The notes below the pieces were generated by a model. The model saw nothing but the letters and a program-made list of their open reading frames with translations, did not search any database and was not told the origin of the DNA. Source: Garcia nutans (taxonomy: Eukaryota > Streptophyta > Magnoliopsida > Malpighiales > Euphorbiaceae). Taken from it: 64,000 nt of DNA. Position numbers and translations under genes: made by a program. Of the stretch, positions 45,830-56,854 are shown in pieces. Within the stretch, counting starts at the first letter, position 1. Every line of letters starts with the position of its first letter. The DNA is taken from contig CANTUV010000024.1 of assembly GCA_947685225.1 (NCBI GenBank), forward strand, positions 57,378,001-57,442,000. Reading direction: 5' to 3'.

Positions 45830-46500
45830 TACTAAATTTGGATACTTAATCCTAATTGGATTTGGATACTCGATGCTAAATGAATTTTGATACTCGATCC
45901 TAACTGGATTCAGATACTCGATCCTAAATTGGATTAGGATACTCGATCCTAGCTGGATTTTGACACTCGATCCTAACTAGATCTGGATACTCGATCCTAA
46001 CTGGATTTAGACATTTGATCCTAACTGGATTTGGATACTCGATCCTAACTAGATTTGGACACTCGATCCTAACTGGATTTGGAGACTCGATCCTAAATTG
46101 GATTGGGATACTCGATCCTAACTTGATTTGGATTCTCGATCCTAACTGGATTTGGATTCTCAATCCTAACTGGATTTGGAGAGTCGATCATAAATTGGAT
46201 TGGGATACTCGATCCTAACTTGATTTGGATACTCGATCCTAACTGGATTTGGATGCTCGATCCTAACTAGATTTGGATATTTGATCCTAAATTTGATTGG
46301 GATACACGAACCTAAACTTGATTGGGATACTCGATCCTAACTGGATTTGGATACTCGATCCTAAATGGATTTCGATACTCGATCCTAACTGGATTCGAAT
46401 ACTCGATCCTAACTTAATTCGGATACTTGATACTATCTGTATTCGGATACTCAATACTAACTGGATTTGGATACTCGATCCTAACTGGATTGCGATACTC
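45830..46500. repeat. 24-bp minisatellite, block 2b
   Basis: About 27 units between E4 and C1. It begins with the E4 target duplication and ends with CTC (46498-46500), the C1 target duplication. Confidence 0.95.
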
Positions 46501-47068
46501 CACTACAAAAATATTCGGCATTTGCGACGAAAATCTGCGATGGACATGTTTTCGTCGCAAATTTGCTATGGATCTGCGACAGATTTGCGACGGAAGGACA
46601 AATCAGAGGAATTTTGAGAAATTAGTCGAAAATCCGTTGCAAATCCGTCGCAGATCTGCGACGAAAATCATTCCGTCGCAAATAATCGTCGCAAAAGTTG
46701 GCGCGGAAACTAGGCGCGAGAGAGAAAACACTAAAAAAACCAATTTGCAACGGAGATCTGCTACCGTCTATTGCCGTCGCAAATTTCACTATAAAAATAT
46801 TCAGAATTTTGCGACGGATATCTGCGACGGACATGTTTCCGTCGCAAATTTGCTACGGATCTGCGACGAATTTGCGACGGAATGACGAGTCAGAGGAATT
46901 TTGAGAAATTGGTCGCAAATCCGTTGCAAATCCGTCGCAGATCTGCGACGAAAATTAGTCCATCGCAAATAATCGTCGCAAATGTTACGTCGCAAATCCG
47001 TAGCAAATTTGCGACGGAAACATGTCCGTCGCAGATTTTCGTCGCAAATGCCGAATATTTTTGTAGTG
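46501..47068. repeat. Foldback unit at the C1 left end
   Basis: 568 bp with its own inverted ends: the first about 85 bases are nearly the reverse complement of the last about 85, both starting CACTACAAAAATATTCGGC. An internal decayed end, CACTATAAAAATATTC, is at 46787. It could be a nested CACTA MITE or an inverted duplication of the C1 end. ORFs here are by-products of the GCGACG repeats. Confidence 0.75.
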
Positions 47069-47149
47069 AAAAATTGAATTTGGCTGAGTTTAATGCCGTA
47101 TAATTTTTTCTTTCTTTTTTGTGTCACTTGATCTTGGCTGAGTTTATAG

Positions 47150-47232
47150 CATTCTGGAAATTAGAAGACTAGTGCAGGAAGTACAGGGAAAGAGGCAGAG
47201 ATGATACGCATGCTTTGATTTGGGATCGAAAA
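47150..47232 (+). pseudogene. Exon-like fragment inside C1
   Basis: TTTATAG acceptor, a reading frame with FWKLED, one in-frame TAG, then CRKYRERGRDDTHALIWDRK, and a GTAAGA donor. The codon pattern and splice sites suggest a captured exon with one nonsense mutation. I do not recognise the parent gene. Confidence 0.35.
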
Positions 47233-47980
47233 GTAAGAGCCACCTCCCTTCTTCTCCTTTTCTAGGAACTTATATATGCATATATTATAAATAATTATTA
47301 TGATTGAGAGTTGAGACCCACCGGCCACTGCACAGCAAGAAGGGAAATTGATCTTTGTTTCTATGTCCATTCATGAAGTAGGAATGACAATAATTTCTTT
47401 TGATTTGAGTGAAGTTGGATTTTTTGCATGCATGATTGCATTTACACTGCATGCTTGACTAAAGAAAATTACAATTTTCATATAATTCGTGGACATGATA
47501 GAAGCACATGATTATCCTTTCAATCACATGGTTATCTGACAATGCTCTAGTTAAGGACTAGTAAGGATTGCAGAAGCTTGTAAAATCATCGTATGGGTCA
47601 GAAAATCAGAACATATGCTTGTAGTTTTGGATATGATTATAGAACGCGGATTTAATTTCACAAATTGAATGTCTGAATATAAATAACATCACATGTTGTG
47701 TTGTTCATAGAATTTAATACCTTAAATTTCTCTGTTCCCTGGTTCTGTAGATTAGACAATAAAGATTTTATTTTTTAATTATTTAAGTGTATATATTATA
47801 ACTAAAGTTAAAACCATGATTCTGTCTTAAAATTTTTTTATTGTAGGTGAACTTCTAAAGTTTCCCCAAAGTTTCCTTGGAATTTTTTTTTAATCTATGA
47901 AAGGAAAAGAAACAAAAAACAACATAGCTCTAAGGCTTACAATACCAATAAGCTATCCTTGCACCAGCACTCCCATACAC
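47233..47980. other. C1 interior, no gene recognised
   Basis: AT-rich sequence without convincing ORF; it may be intron of the captured gene. Confidence 0.4.
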
Positions 47981-48270
47981 TCTAACGAGGCCTATGGTAC
48001 CAAACAGTCCGCTCAGTTTGAGTAAAAGCAAGTTTTGTTATCCCATTAGCAACCAAGTTTTGAGTCCTTGGAACATGCATCAAACGAACTCGCCAAGCAT
48101 TCTTCAATAACAAACAAATATGTTCTAAACACTGATGTTCAGGACCAGTGAAACAAAAGGAGAGCAAATTGCATTGACAGCTTCCAAGCAATCGGACTGA
48201 ATAACCAAATTTCTCCAACCTTTCTCCCAAGCCATTGCAAGACCCCATTTGATAGCCAAAAGCTCCGCTA
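47981..48270 (-). pseudogene. RNase H-like (RVT_3-type) domain fragment inside C1
   Basis: On the minus strand the frame starts AELLAIKWGLAMAW, then IQSDCLEAVNAI, matching the plant RNase H-like domain common in LINE-derived and stand-alone RVT_3 proteins. The catalytic-type Asp in QSD is present. After a stop and frameshift the end reads AWRVRLMHVPRTQNLVANG, the usual C-terminal part of that domain. It lies in opposite orientation to the captured exons, so it came from a separate event. A non-functional relic. Confidence 0.7.
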
Positions 48271-49434
48271 AAAGAAATTATTAACTCTGCCTACTTTAAT
48301 TTCGTTTCAATTTCTTTTGTATTTTTTGATTTGAATTCTGGAACTTGGTCAAGTAGACCTTTCAAATCCCTCTAAGAGGAAAATGGATAGAGATTCTTTA
48401 ACCATGAGGCATTAACAATTTTTTATCTTTTTTTTTGGATGAACACAAATTTTGTATCTCAATCCTATTTTAAAGCAATTAAGGGCAATAAGCTAATGTC
48501 CTAAGCATTGGGTTGAAGGCTTTGTGGGCACTGGTGCACCCTTTAGGCTATTTGAATCTGTACGATTTAGAATCCTGTGGCAAATAAAACTTCCCACCTT
48601 TGCCATTCCATCTGCATGTACATTCTATCATTTAGGGGTGACATTCATGCTGTTTGTATGTTGTAGTAAATCATGTTGGAATTCTATTCAACCCTGGGTC
48701 ATGATGGCTGTTTATTGTGATTGCAAGCATGCCCTCTACTTCCTTCCTGGCAGAGATGGGTTAAGTCATTCTGCTAATAATTCAAATATTGTTTTGTTTC
48801 ATTTTGTTTTTCTGTTGCTGTTTTTTTTTTGGGCATTTTGTTTATCTATGTTTGTGTTGTTCTTAGTTGCTGCAAGAAATAACAAATCCTGAACCACAAA
48901 AACTTTTTAGATAACAATGATCTCTATAACTTTTTATTCATACTCTCACGATTTATGAATAATATGAGATTTCTGGGCTCCAAGATACCATTACTGATAC
49001 CAAAACCTTTTGGCTTCTTATCAGGTCTTGTGAGATTGTACTAAAATCAATATGGTTCACCACCTTTTGTTGATGTTTTCTGTTCAATGAAGAGGTGCAG
49101 ATCTTTTTAGCATAATGTTAATATATTTGGCAATTGGCATCAATAAAAAGCAGTAATCTGCACCTGTTTAGAATTGTTCATGTATGTGTATAAAATTTCA
49201 AATGCAACAGCAGTTGGGAAGGCGGCTGATTGAGATGATACTAAAAACATCATTTATTTTCTTTCTTTGCATGATTTCTTTGTTTAACACTTTTTAATGG
49301 CATTTCAACTTTTTGCAGATGCGATTAAGACCTGTTTGGCATAAATTATGTTATGGATATGCTATAGGATAGAATCTCATGATTGTAACATTTAGTTAAA
49401 AATATTAGTTACTATTTTGTTTTAACATTTTCAG
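48271..49434. other. C1 interior, intron-like
   Basis: No protein-like ORF; a 122-codon ORF at 48524 has no family features. The stretch ends with a polypyrimidine tract and TTTTCAG acceptor before the next exon. Confidence 0.4.
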
Positions 49435-50408
49435 GTAAAGATATCAGATGAGGCTTCTCTCTATTCACTTTGTCGATCATGGTTGAGAAATGGATTTCCA
49501 GAAGAAAGCCAGGTTTGAGTCATGTTTGGTTGGAATTTCCTTTTATCCCACTCAGTTATGGCTTGCTAGTCCTAATTTGTATGGATTGACTTGGATGATG
49601 TTGACACCGAGAAGAGAAATAACTTCTCTGTTGTAGGGTTCACTTTACTTGAGATTGGAAAGGTTGTTCAGTTGATGGTCACCAAAAAACTTAAGTTTAT
49701 ATGTTTGATGTGTGCTAGCCAACTGCATCATAAAATTAACCTTCCAGGGCATTACGCATTATTGCCTTCTTGTTAGTGAGGGTAACCATTCAAGCTGTAT
49801 ATTATGCTGACCAACTTTTTGACTTTTGTTTGTGCTTTATATGGAAATCGCTTTACCTGAAACTGGGATAGATCCTACATTCGTTGCTTATTATCCCATA
49901 TTCTTTGTTATTTTACTTTTTGTCGCAGCCACATTATGGGGATGTTGTAAAGTCGCTCCCAAGACCTTTGCCTATGCCTGTTGTAGGCACTCACTCACTA
50001 AAAAAGGAAGGGGAAGAAGCAGCAGCAGAAGAAGATGAGGAGGTTGGTAGTACTTGATTGTTTTTCAACAATATTGAATTATGAGTTTGTTGTCATTTTT
50101 ATATGTGTAGTTCTTCTTATCAAGTTGTCTTGTGCAGTTTTATATACTATTTACATAGCATCAAGTTAGTTCTCTTGTGGGATATTATTAGTCTATTCTA
50201 TTGGTAGTCTATAACATGTGTGACTTTGTATGATTTGCCAGCTTAGATTATTCTGATGTCTTCTTGCATCATCTTTTGCAGTAGAAGTTTTGATTCACTG
50301 TCATCTTTTTGCCTATTCATGCTTTCAGGATGAAGAATCTGTAGATCATTTATCAGCACAAGATCTCTTAAGGAGACATGTTAAGCGTGCTAAAAAGGTT
50401 AGGGCACG
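49435..50408 (+). pseudogene. Three captured exons of a conserved plant nuclear-type protein, inside C1
   Basis: Exon 1, 49435-49512, encodes KISDEASLYSLCRSWLRNG and ends at a GT. Exon 2, 49929-50042, after TGTCGCAG, encodes YGDVVKSLPRPLPMPVVG and an acidic tail. Exon 3, 50329-50408, after CTTTCAG, encodes DEESVDHLSAQDLLRRHVKR and ends at GTAAGT. Phases join without stops. The string resembles what I recall of the plant LIN37-like (DREAM complex) family, but this is memory, not a search. The 5' and 3' parts of the gene are missing, so it is a captured fragment. Confidence 0.6.
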
Positions 50409-50553
50409 GTAAGTTTCTATTATTCAACTGGCACATTTGTAATTTATCTTGAAACTACTGACACTTAAGTGTTTGGTCGAATAGTATCTCAAGTTCTATC
50501 ATTATTACATATCTATTTAGAATCGCATTTTTAACCTCAAGTATGTCTTGCAG

Positions 50554-50643
50554 ACTCAACCAGAATTCAGGCCTCCAATGTCTGAAGTTGTTCAGGATCT
50601 GAAAGACGTGATAAGGAGAGAACGCCCCAGCACTATAATTTAA
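50554..50643 (+). pseudogene. Captured last exon of a receptor-like kinase, inside C1
   Basis: After GTCTTGCAG the frame reads TQPEFRPPMSEVVQDLKDVI and ends in TAA 30 codons on. PEFRPPMSEVVQ is kinase subdomain XI plus tail, typical of plant leucine-rich repeat receptor kinases such as the STRUBBELIG-related group. It follows the previous exon in the same orientation with a 145-bp intron-like gap, but splicing to it would be out of frame with the kinase reading. It marks a second donor gene. Confidence 0.7.
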
Positions 50644-50873
50644 TATTGAAGATCTATATTGTTATTTTCAAGATAGATTATTTATAGTAGTGTTCTTAAC
50701 ACTTGTATAGTTAAATTGTAAAATATTTTATTCTATTGAAGATTAATAAAAGAATTATTTTTATCAATGTAATTAGTGTTTTTTTTAGATTGTGTTTAAA
50801 TGTTCCAAATGTATTTATAAAGTTCTCATAAAATTAATTGATAATACAAATAGTTTCAATAAAAATCAATATT

Positions 50874-51285
50874 AAATTACTACGGATTTGCTACGAATCT
50901 GCGACGGATATTTGAAATCTATGACGGAATCTACGACGACAATCTGCGACGGAATCTGTGACGACAATCTGAGACGGAATCTGCAACGAATTTGCAACGG
51001 AAATCTGTGACGAAATCTGCGACGGAAATCTGCGACGAAATCTGCGACTGAATCTGCGACGGCTGCCCTTTACCCGCGAAAATTTAAGCGCGAGATTTGC
51101 AACCGTCGAGTGGTTGCAAATCCGTCGCAATCTGCGACGGCCCGTCGCAAAATTGAAAATTGCGATGCCTTTTTTATTAACGGATCGTATCCGTCGCAGA
51201 TCGGTCGCAAATCTTGATCTGCGAAGGATTTGCGACGGATCTGCGACGGATTCTGTCCGTTGCAGATAGCAATTTTTTTGTAGTG
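50874..51285. repeat. C1 right subterminal repeats and terminal inverted repeat
   Basis: More than fifteen copies of CTGCGACGG-like motifs, partly in opposite orientations, then the terminus TTTTTTTGTAGTG. Such arrays bind the accessory TNPA-type protein in En/Spm. Confidence 0.8.
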
Positions 51286-52024
51286 CTCGATCCTAAATTG
51301 GATTGGGATACTCGATCCAAACTGGATTTGGATACTCGATCCTAAATTGGATTGGGATACTCGATCCTAACTGGATTTGGATACTGGATCCTAAATAGAT
51401 TTTAATACTCGATCCTAAATGGATTTGGATACTCAATCCTAATAGGATTTGGATACTCGATCCTAACTGGATTCGGATAATCGATCCTAACTTAATTTTG
51501 ATACTCGATCCTAACTGGATTTTGATACTCGATCCTAAATTGGATTGGGATACTCAACCCTAACTGGATTTGGATACTCGATCCTAACTGGATTATGATA
51601 CTCGATCCTAACTAGATTTGGATGCTCGATCCTAAATTGGATTGGGATACTCGATCCTAAACTTGATTGGGATACTCGATCCTAACTGGATTTGGATACT
51701 CGATCCTAATTAGATTTGGATGCTCGATCCTAAATTTGATTGGGATACTTGATCCTAAACTTGATTGGGATACTCGATCCTAACTGGATTTGGATACTCG
51801 ATCCTAACTGGATTTGGATACTCAATCCTAAATGGATTTTGATACTCGTTCCTAACTGGATTCGGATACTCGATACGAACTTGATTCGGATACTCGATAC
51901 TAACTTGATTTGGATACTCAATACTAACTGGATTTGGATACTCGATCCTAACTGGATTAGGATACTCGATCCTAACTGGATTTGGATACTCGATCCTAAC
52001 TGGATTTGCATACTTGATCCTAAC
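51286..52024. repeat. 24-bp minisatellite, block 2c
   Basis: About 30 units between C1 and E5. It runs into E5 RT coding sequence through a shared TGGATTG, so that a 319-codon ORF fuses repeat and RT reading frames. Confidence 0.95.
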
Positions 52025-52030
52025 TGGATT

Positions 52031-54276
52031 GTGTTACAGATCTTGAGAGGGAAGCAGTTGTATGCTAAGCTGTCAAAATGTGAGTTTTGGCTTGACCAAG
52101 TTACTTTTCTAGGTCATATAGTTTCAGCAGATGGTATAAGAGTCGATCCAAGTATAGTTGAAGTTATTTTGAATTGGAGTCCACCAAAGTCTGTAACTGA
52201 AGTTAGAAGTTTTCTTGGTTTGGCAGGCTATTATCGACGATTTGTGAAAGTTTTCTCTTTGATAGCTACTCCACTCACCAGATTGCTTCGGAAGGGAGTT
52301 AGATTTGTGTGGACGGATCAGTGTCAGGCTAGCTTTGAGCAGTTGAAAGAAATGTTGACTCAAGCACCTGTTCTAACTTTACCCGTAGAAGATAAACCAT
52401 ATGTGATTTATAGTGATGCTTCACATAATGGTTTAGGATGTGTTTTGATGCAAGAGGGTAAAGTTATAGCTTATGCTTCTCGGCAGTTGAAGCCACACGA
52501 GCTTAATTATCCGACTCAAGATTTGGAATTGGCAGTTATAGTGTTTGCTTTGAAGATTTGGCGACACCACTTATATGGGGAGAAATGTTTTATCTATACG
52601 GATCACAAAAGTTTGAAATATTTTGGGTGTTCAGAAGGAACTGAATCTTCGGCAAAGGCGATGGTTAGAATTAATCAAAGACTACGACTGTTTGATTGAT
52701 TATCATCCTGGTAAGGCAAATGTTGTTGCGGATGCCTTGAGTCAGAAGTCTTTAGCCAGTTTAGCTGTTTATTCACTCTCGTTGCTTGTTGAGTTGAGAG
52801 CATTGCATGTTATTTTTGAAGTAGGTGCTGATGGTGCATTGTTGGCTCAGTTGCAATTGAGACCAGTGTTGTTGGATCAGATTAAGGAGGCTCAATTGGT
52901 AGATGAGAAAATTTAGAAAATTATATATGATTGCCAGAATGGGGAGAGCCGAGATTTTTATGTGAAAAGTGATGGTAGCCTTTGGTTCAAGGATAGGTTG
53001 TGTATTCCTGATAATGATAGTTTGAGAAAGATTATTTTAGAGGAAGCACACCAATTGGTTTTTGCTATGCATCCGGGTAGTACAAAGATGTACCATGATT
53101 TGAAACAACACTACTGGTGGTCTGGTATGAAGAGAGATATAGCGGAATTTGTGTCCAAATGTCTTACTTGTCAGAGGGTAAAAGCTGAGCACCAAGTTCC
53201 AACAGGGTTGCTTCAACCGGGAGAGAGTAACAATGGATTTTGTGTCTGGATTGCCATTGACTCAGAAGAAGTATGATGCTATTTGGGTGATTGTTGATTG
53301 ATTGACTAAAACAGCTCATTTTCTTCCAGTTAGAATGGATTATTCTCTTGAGAAATTGGCTGAGCTGTATATCAGTGAGATAGTGAAGTTGCATGGAGTC
53401 CCAATTTCTTTAGTGTCTGATCAAGATCCCCAGTTTACTTTGAGGTTTTGGAAGATTTTACATGGTGCATTGGGTTCTCAATTACACTTTAGTATTGCTT
53501 TTCATCCTCAGACAGATGGGCAGTCAGAGAGAGTGATACAGATTATTGAGGATATGTTGAAAAGCTGTGTCATTGATTTCTCTGGAAGTTGGGACAGATT
53601 TTTGCCACTTGTAGAATTTGCTTACAACAACAGTCATTAATCTAGTATTGGTATGGCACCATTTGAGGCATTGTATGGTAGAAGATGCAGAACACCTTTA
53701 TGTTGGAATGAAATTGGAGAGGGCAAGTTAATTGGTCCCGATTTGGTTAAAGAAACTGAAGAGAAGGTGAAGATAATTCGGGATCGGTTGAAAGCAGCTT
53801 CATATCGACATAAGTCTTATTCAGATTTGAAGAGGAGAGACATAGAGTTTGATATTGGAGATAAAGTATTTTTGAAAGTGTCTCCTTGGAAAAAGATATT
53901 GAGATTTGGTCGAAGAGGGAAGCTGAGTCCTCGTTTCATTGGACCTTATGAAGTTTTGGAAAGAGTTGGGCCAGTTGCTTATCGTCTTGCCTTGCCACCT
54001 GAGTTGGATAGAATCCATAATGTATTCCATGTTTCTATGTTGCGGAGATATAGATCGGATCCATCTCACATCTTGCCAGTTGAATCTATTGAAGTGAGTC
54101 CAGATCTGACATTTGAAGAAGAACCAGTTGCTATTTTGGCACATGAAGTGAAAGAGTTAAGGAATAAGAAAGTGCCATTGGTGAAGGTTCTATGGAAGAA
54201 TCATGGGAGAGAAGAGGCAACTTGGGAGAGCAAGCAAGCAATGCAAGATCAGTATCCTCAACTATTTCAGACATAA
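52031..54276 (+). pseudogene. E5 RT end, RNase H, integrase and chromodomain remnant
   Basis: Starts within RT at LQILRGKQLYAKLSKCEF. RNase H YSDASHNGLGCVLMQ is followed by a +1 frameshift near 52620. Then come TAG at 52914, a deletion of about 23 bp near 53218 that removes the start of the integrase core and shifts the frame, TGA at 53299 and TAA at 53638. Integrase motifs VSDQDPQF (an R-to-Q change from the usual VSDRDPRF) and DGQSERV, and the chromodomain-like ATWESKQAM are visible. The natural stop is at 54274. Confidence 0.88.
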
Positions 54277-54310
54277 TATCAGGTAATTTCAAGGAGAAAA
54301 TTTCTTTTTA

Positions 54311-54322
54311 GAGGGGGAGAAT
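54311..54322 (+). other. Polypurine tract of E5
   Basis: GAGGGGGAGAAT next to the LTR edge, as in E3. Confidence 0.85.
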
Positions 54323-56854
54323 TGTAATATCCCAAAGTGTGCCCTAGGAGTTTTGATATAATTGTTGTTTTATTTGAATTAAAATGTATATGTGTAATTG
54401 GAAAGAGAAAAGAATTTAAAAGAGAGTGTATATGTTGTATATATGGAAATATATATAACATATACACAAGTCAAATGGATGGTCAAAGGAAGAAGATATT
54501 TATTTTGTTAATTATGAAATTACTAAAAAGGGCATGTAAGTGAAAGGAAGTTAAAACAAATAAGAAGAGGGTATTTAGGTAATTTCATATTTTGGAATGC
54601 TTGGTGGAGGTTTAAAGAGATGAAAAGTTGGACTTTGTTTCTTCATTTTCTTTTCTTCTCCTTTGGTGGCCGGACATCATCAAGACAAGGGAGCAAGAGG
54701 AAGGTTTTGAGTTCTAAGATCAAATTGAAGGAAGATTCAAGTGATTAAGTTAGATATTTGTGAAGTTCCATCAATTTTGGTAAGTTCTCTCTCTTAATTT
54801 CCTTTGTTCTTTTTGAAGTTGTGTTTGAGGTTGATGAATTGTTGTTGATGGTATGATTAGGGTTGTTTGTGGTGTGTTTATAAGTGTTGAAATTGATTTT
54901 AAGATAAGAAGTTAAATTGATGATGGTATTGAAAGAGTAAGAGTGATGTTGGCATTAGGGTTTTGAAGTGGTAAGTGATGTTTAACTTGAGTTTGATCAA
55001 TTATTTTCATAGATCTTTATGTTGTTTGTGTTTGTTGGAGTTTTAAGCCTAGAATATGTGATTTTGGTCGAAGGCAGTAGCATCTTGGATGCCACGCTCA
55101 TGGCCCTTAGATGCCATGGTCGTGGGGGTGTTGAACAAATTGGGCAGAATTGTTTTCTACCCCACGCTTGTGGGGGTTGGGGTGGCCACGGCCGTGGGCT
55201 CTAATATGTGGTGTTGAGTTATAATTTGTGATCTAAAGGTCTAAGATGAGGTTAATAAGTGATAAATTGTATTGGAATTCATGTATTGTATCATTTTTGG
55301 ATTAGGTTTTGGAAGAAAGCGATTTGCCCTAATTTAAGAAGTGAAGAACTTTTGGAAGAAGAAAAGTATAGAGTTGTGTGAGTGTTCTTGAGGTAAGTAC
55401 AAACCCTATTTGATTGCATATATTTATATGTCTTTGGACCTTAACACATTTGGTTATAAATGTGTTAAAGTAATCTATTACATTGTTGATGCAAATTAAT
55501 AATATTATGTTGGTATAATGTGAATGTTGTGATGAGCATGTAAAATGCACTTTAAGACAATTGGTTGTGCACACTTGATTAATGAATTGAGATATAATGA
55601 AATGTGAAACCAATGTGATTGGTTATAATGATGTAAATAGGATGGTTAAAGTATGTTTGCCTATATGATAATGAAATGCAATATGACATGTGAAAGATAT
55701 GATGAATTGCTCTAATGTGATTTGAGAAAAGATGCAAAACCATTGTGATTGGCTATGATGATTCAAATGAAATGTGAGGCCATTGTGATTGGCTAAGATG
55801 ATTCAATTGAAATAAGTGGGGCATGTTTGCCTAAATGATGATGAGAATTGAGAATGAAATTGATAATGAAATAATAAATCAATTGTGTGTCTAATGTGTT
55901 ATTCATTTTCAGAGTTTTATTGTTGGTGGCATGCCTATTAGTAACAATCTCTTGAAGTTAGGTTGGGCTTGATCCTTGAAGCCAAGTTGGGTTGAAGTTT
56001 AACATGTTTTACTCCCCTTGAAGCTTGGTTGGGTCTAGTCCTTGAAGCCTAATTGAGATGTTACAACCCTTGAAGCTAGGTTGGATTTGGTTCTTGAAGC
56101 CAAGTTCGGTTGATACTTAGCATGCTTTGTTCCCCTTGAAGCTTGGTTGAACCTAAATCCTTGAAGCATAGTTGGGATAATGATAAATGTGATAATTAAA
56201 CCAAAACATTAACTCTGAAAGTTGAATGGCATATTAGTGTCTTTTGGGCCCATGCTTGTCTTTGTTTTCAATGTGATTCTTGAATGGTGAAACCAATCAA
56301 TATAGAGATTGTTGATATTGCATTAGTACTTTGTTGAGAATAAATGTTTGATATGATCTTAAGCAAAGTAAGATATTGAAGTATAACATTTCTTGTGAAT
56401 GGTGTATGGAATTAATTATGTGACATTGGCATTGCATCAAAACATAACATTATTATAGTTTGTACCACTAAGCCGTTGGCTTAGCGAGATTATGATTTAT
56501 CGCACAGGTAACAGGGAAGAACCAGAGAGTTCCTCTAGGCCGAGTAGAGTCTAGATCCGGTGGTGTTGATAGTGAAGCTTAAAGATCGAAGACATACTAC
56601 CAAACATGTATATATATTTTATGTTTTTGTAAAACTTGAGTTTTGATGTATATGTATTTGTAAATATTTGTTATATTTTCTGCTGTGTTTTGAATAAACT
56701 TTATAAATTTCTTTAAATGTTTTAAATTTGCTCATGTGATTAATAAAGAAGTGAGACATTTGTTTAGTAATCCGTGATATTTCTATATTTAATATACGTA
56801 TATTACGATCGTAATAGCATGCTATGTACGTATACGGGATATAGGGGTGTTACA
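54323..56854 (+). repeat. E5 3' LTR
   Basis: 2532 bp, TGTAATATCC...GGGGTGTTACA. Contains a CCACGGCCGTGG-type cluster at 55080-55200, a CCTTGAAGC array at 55950-56178, the shared TGGGCCCATGCTTGTCTTTG block near 56245 and the double hairpin at 56468-56505. It is related to E4 LTR but diverged. Confidence 0.9.
56468..56505 (+). other. LTR double hairpin, E5
   Basis: CTAAGCC-GTT-GGCTTAG perfect stem 1, then a weaker stem 2 (GCGAGAT with ATCGCAC, two mismatches), followed by CAGGT as in E3. Confidence 0.65.

Larger units (their letters stand above)
46501..51285. mobile_element. C1, non-autonomous CACTA transposon carrying gene fragments
   Basis: Starts CACTACAAAAATATT and ends AATTTTTTTGTAGTG, with 3-bp duplication CTC on both sides (46498-46500, 51286-51288). 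Many subterminal repeats of TCTGCGACGG and its complement lie at both ends, as in En/Spm elements. No transposase was found in 4.8 kb. The interior has intron-exon pieces from at least two genes and an RNase H-like fragment. Confidence 0.88.
52025..56854 (+). mobile_element. E5, 5'-truncated Tekay-like element
   Basis: Retains the pol 3' half (from the end of RT), PPT and one LTR. The 5' LTR, gag and most of RT are missing. The right edge TGTTACA is followed by minisatellite, and no duplication matches the left edge, so the left end is a deletion or recombination junction. It is closest to E3 in protein and PPT. Confidence 0.88.

Noticed and set aside
46501..47068. CRISPR-like array of spaced GTCGCAAAT repeats
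   Set aside because: Irregular spacing, both orientations, CACTA termini and plant context; these are transposon subterminal repeats.
48524..48892. 122-codon ORF in C1
   Set aside because: No family resemblance and a T-rich 3' half typical of intron sequence.
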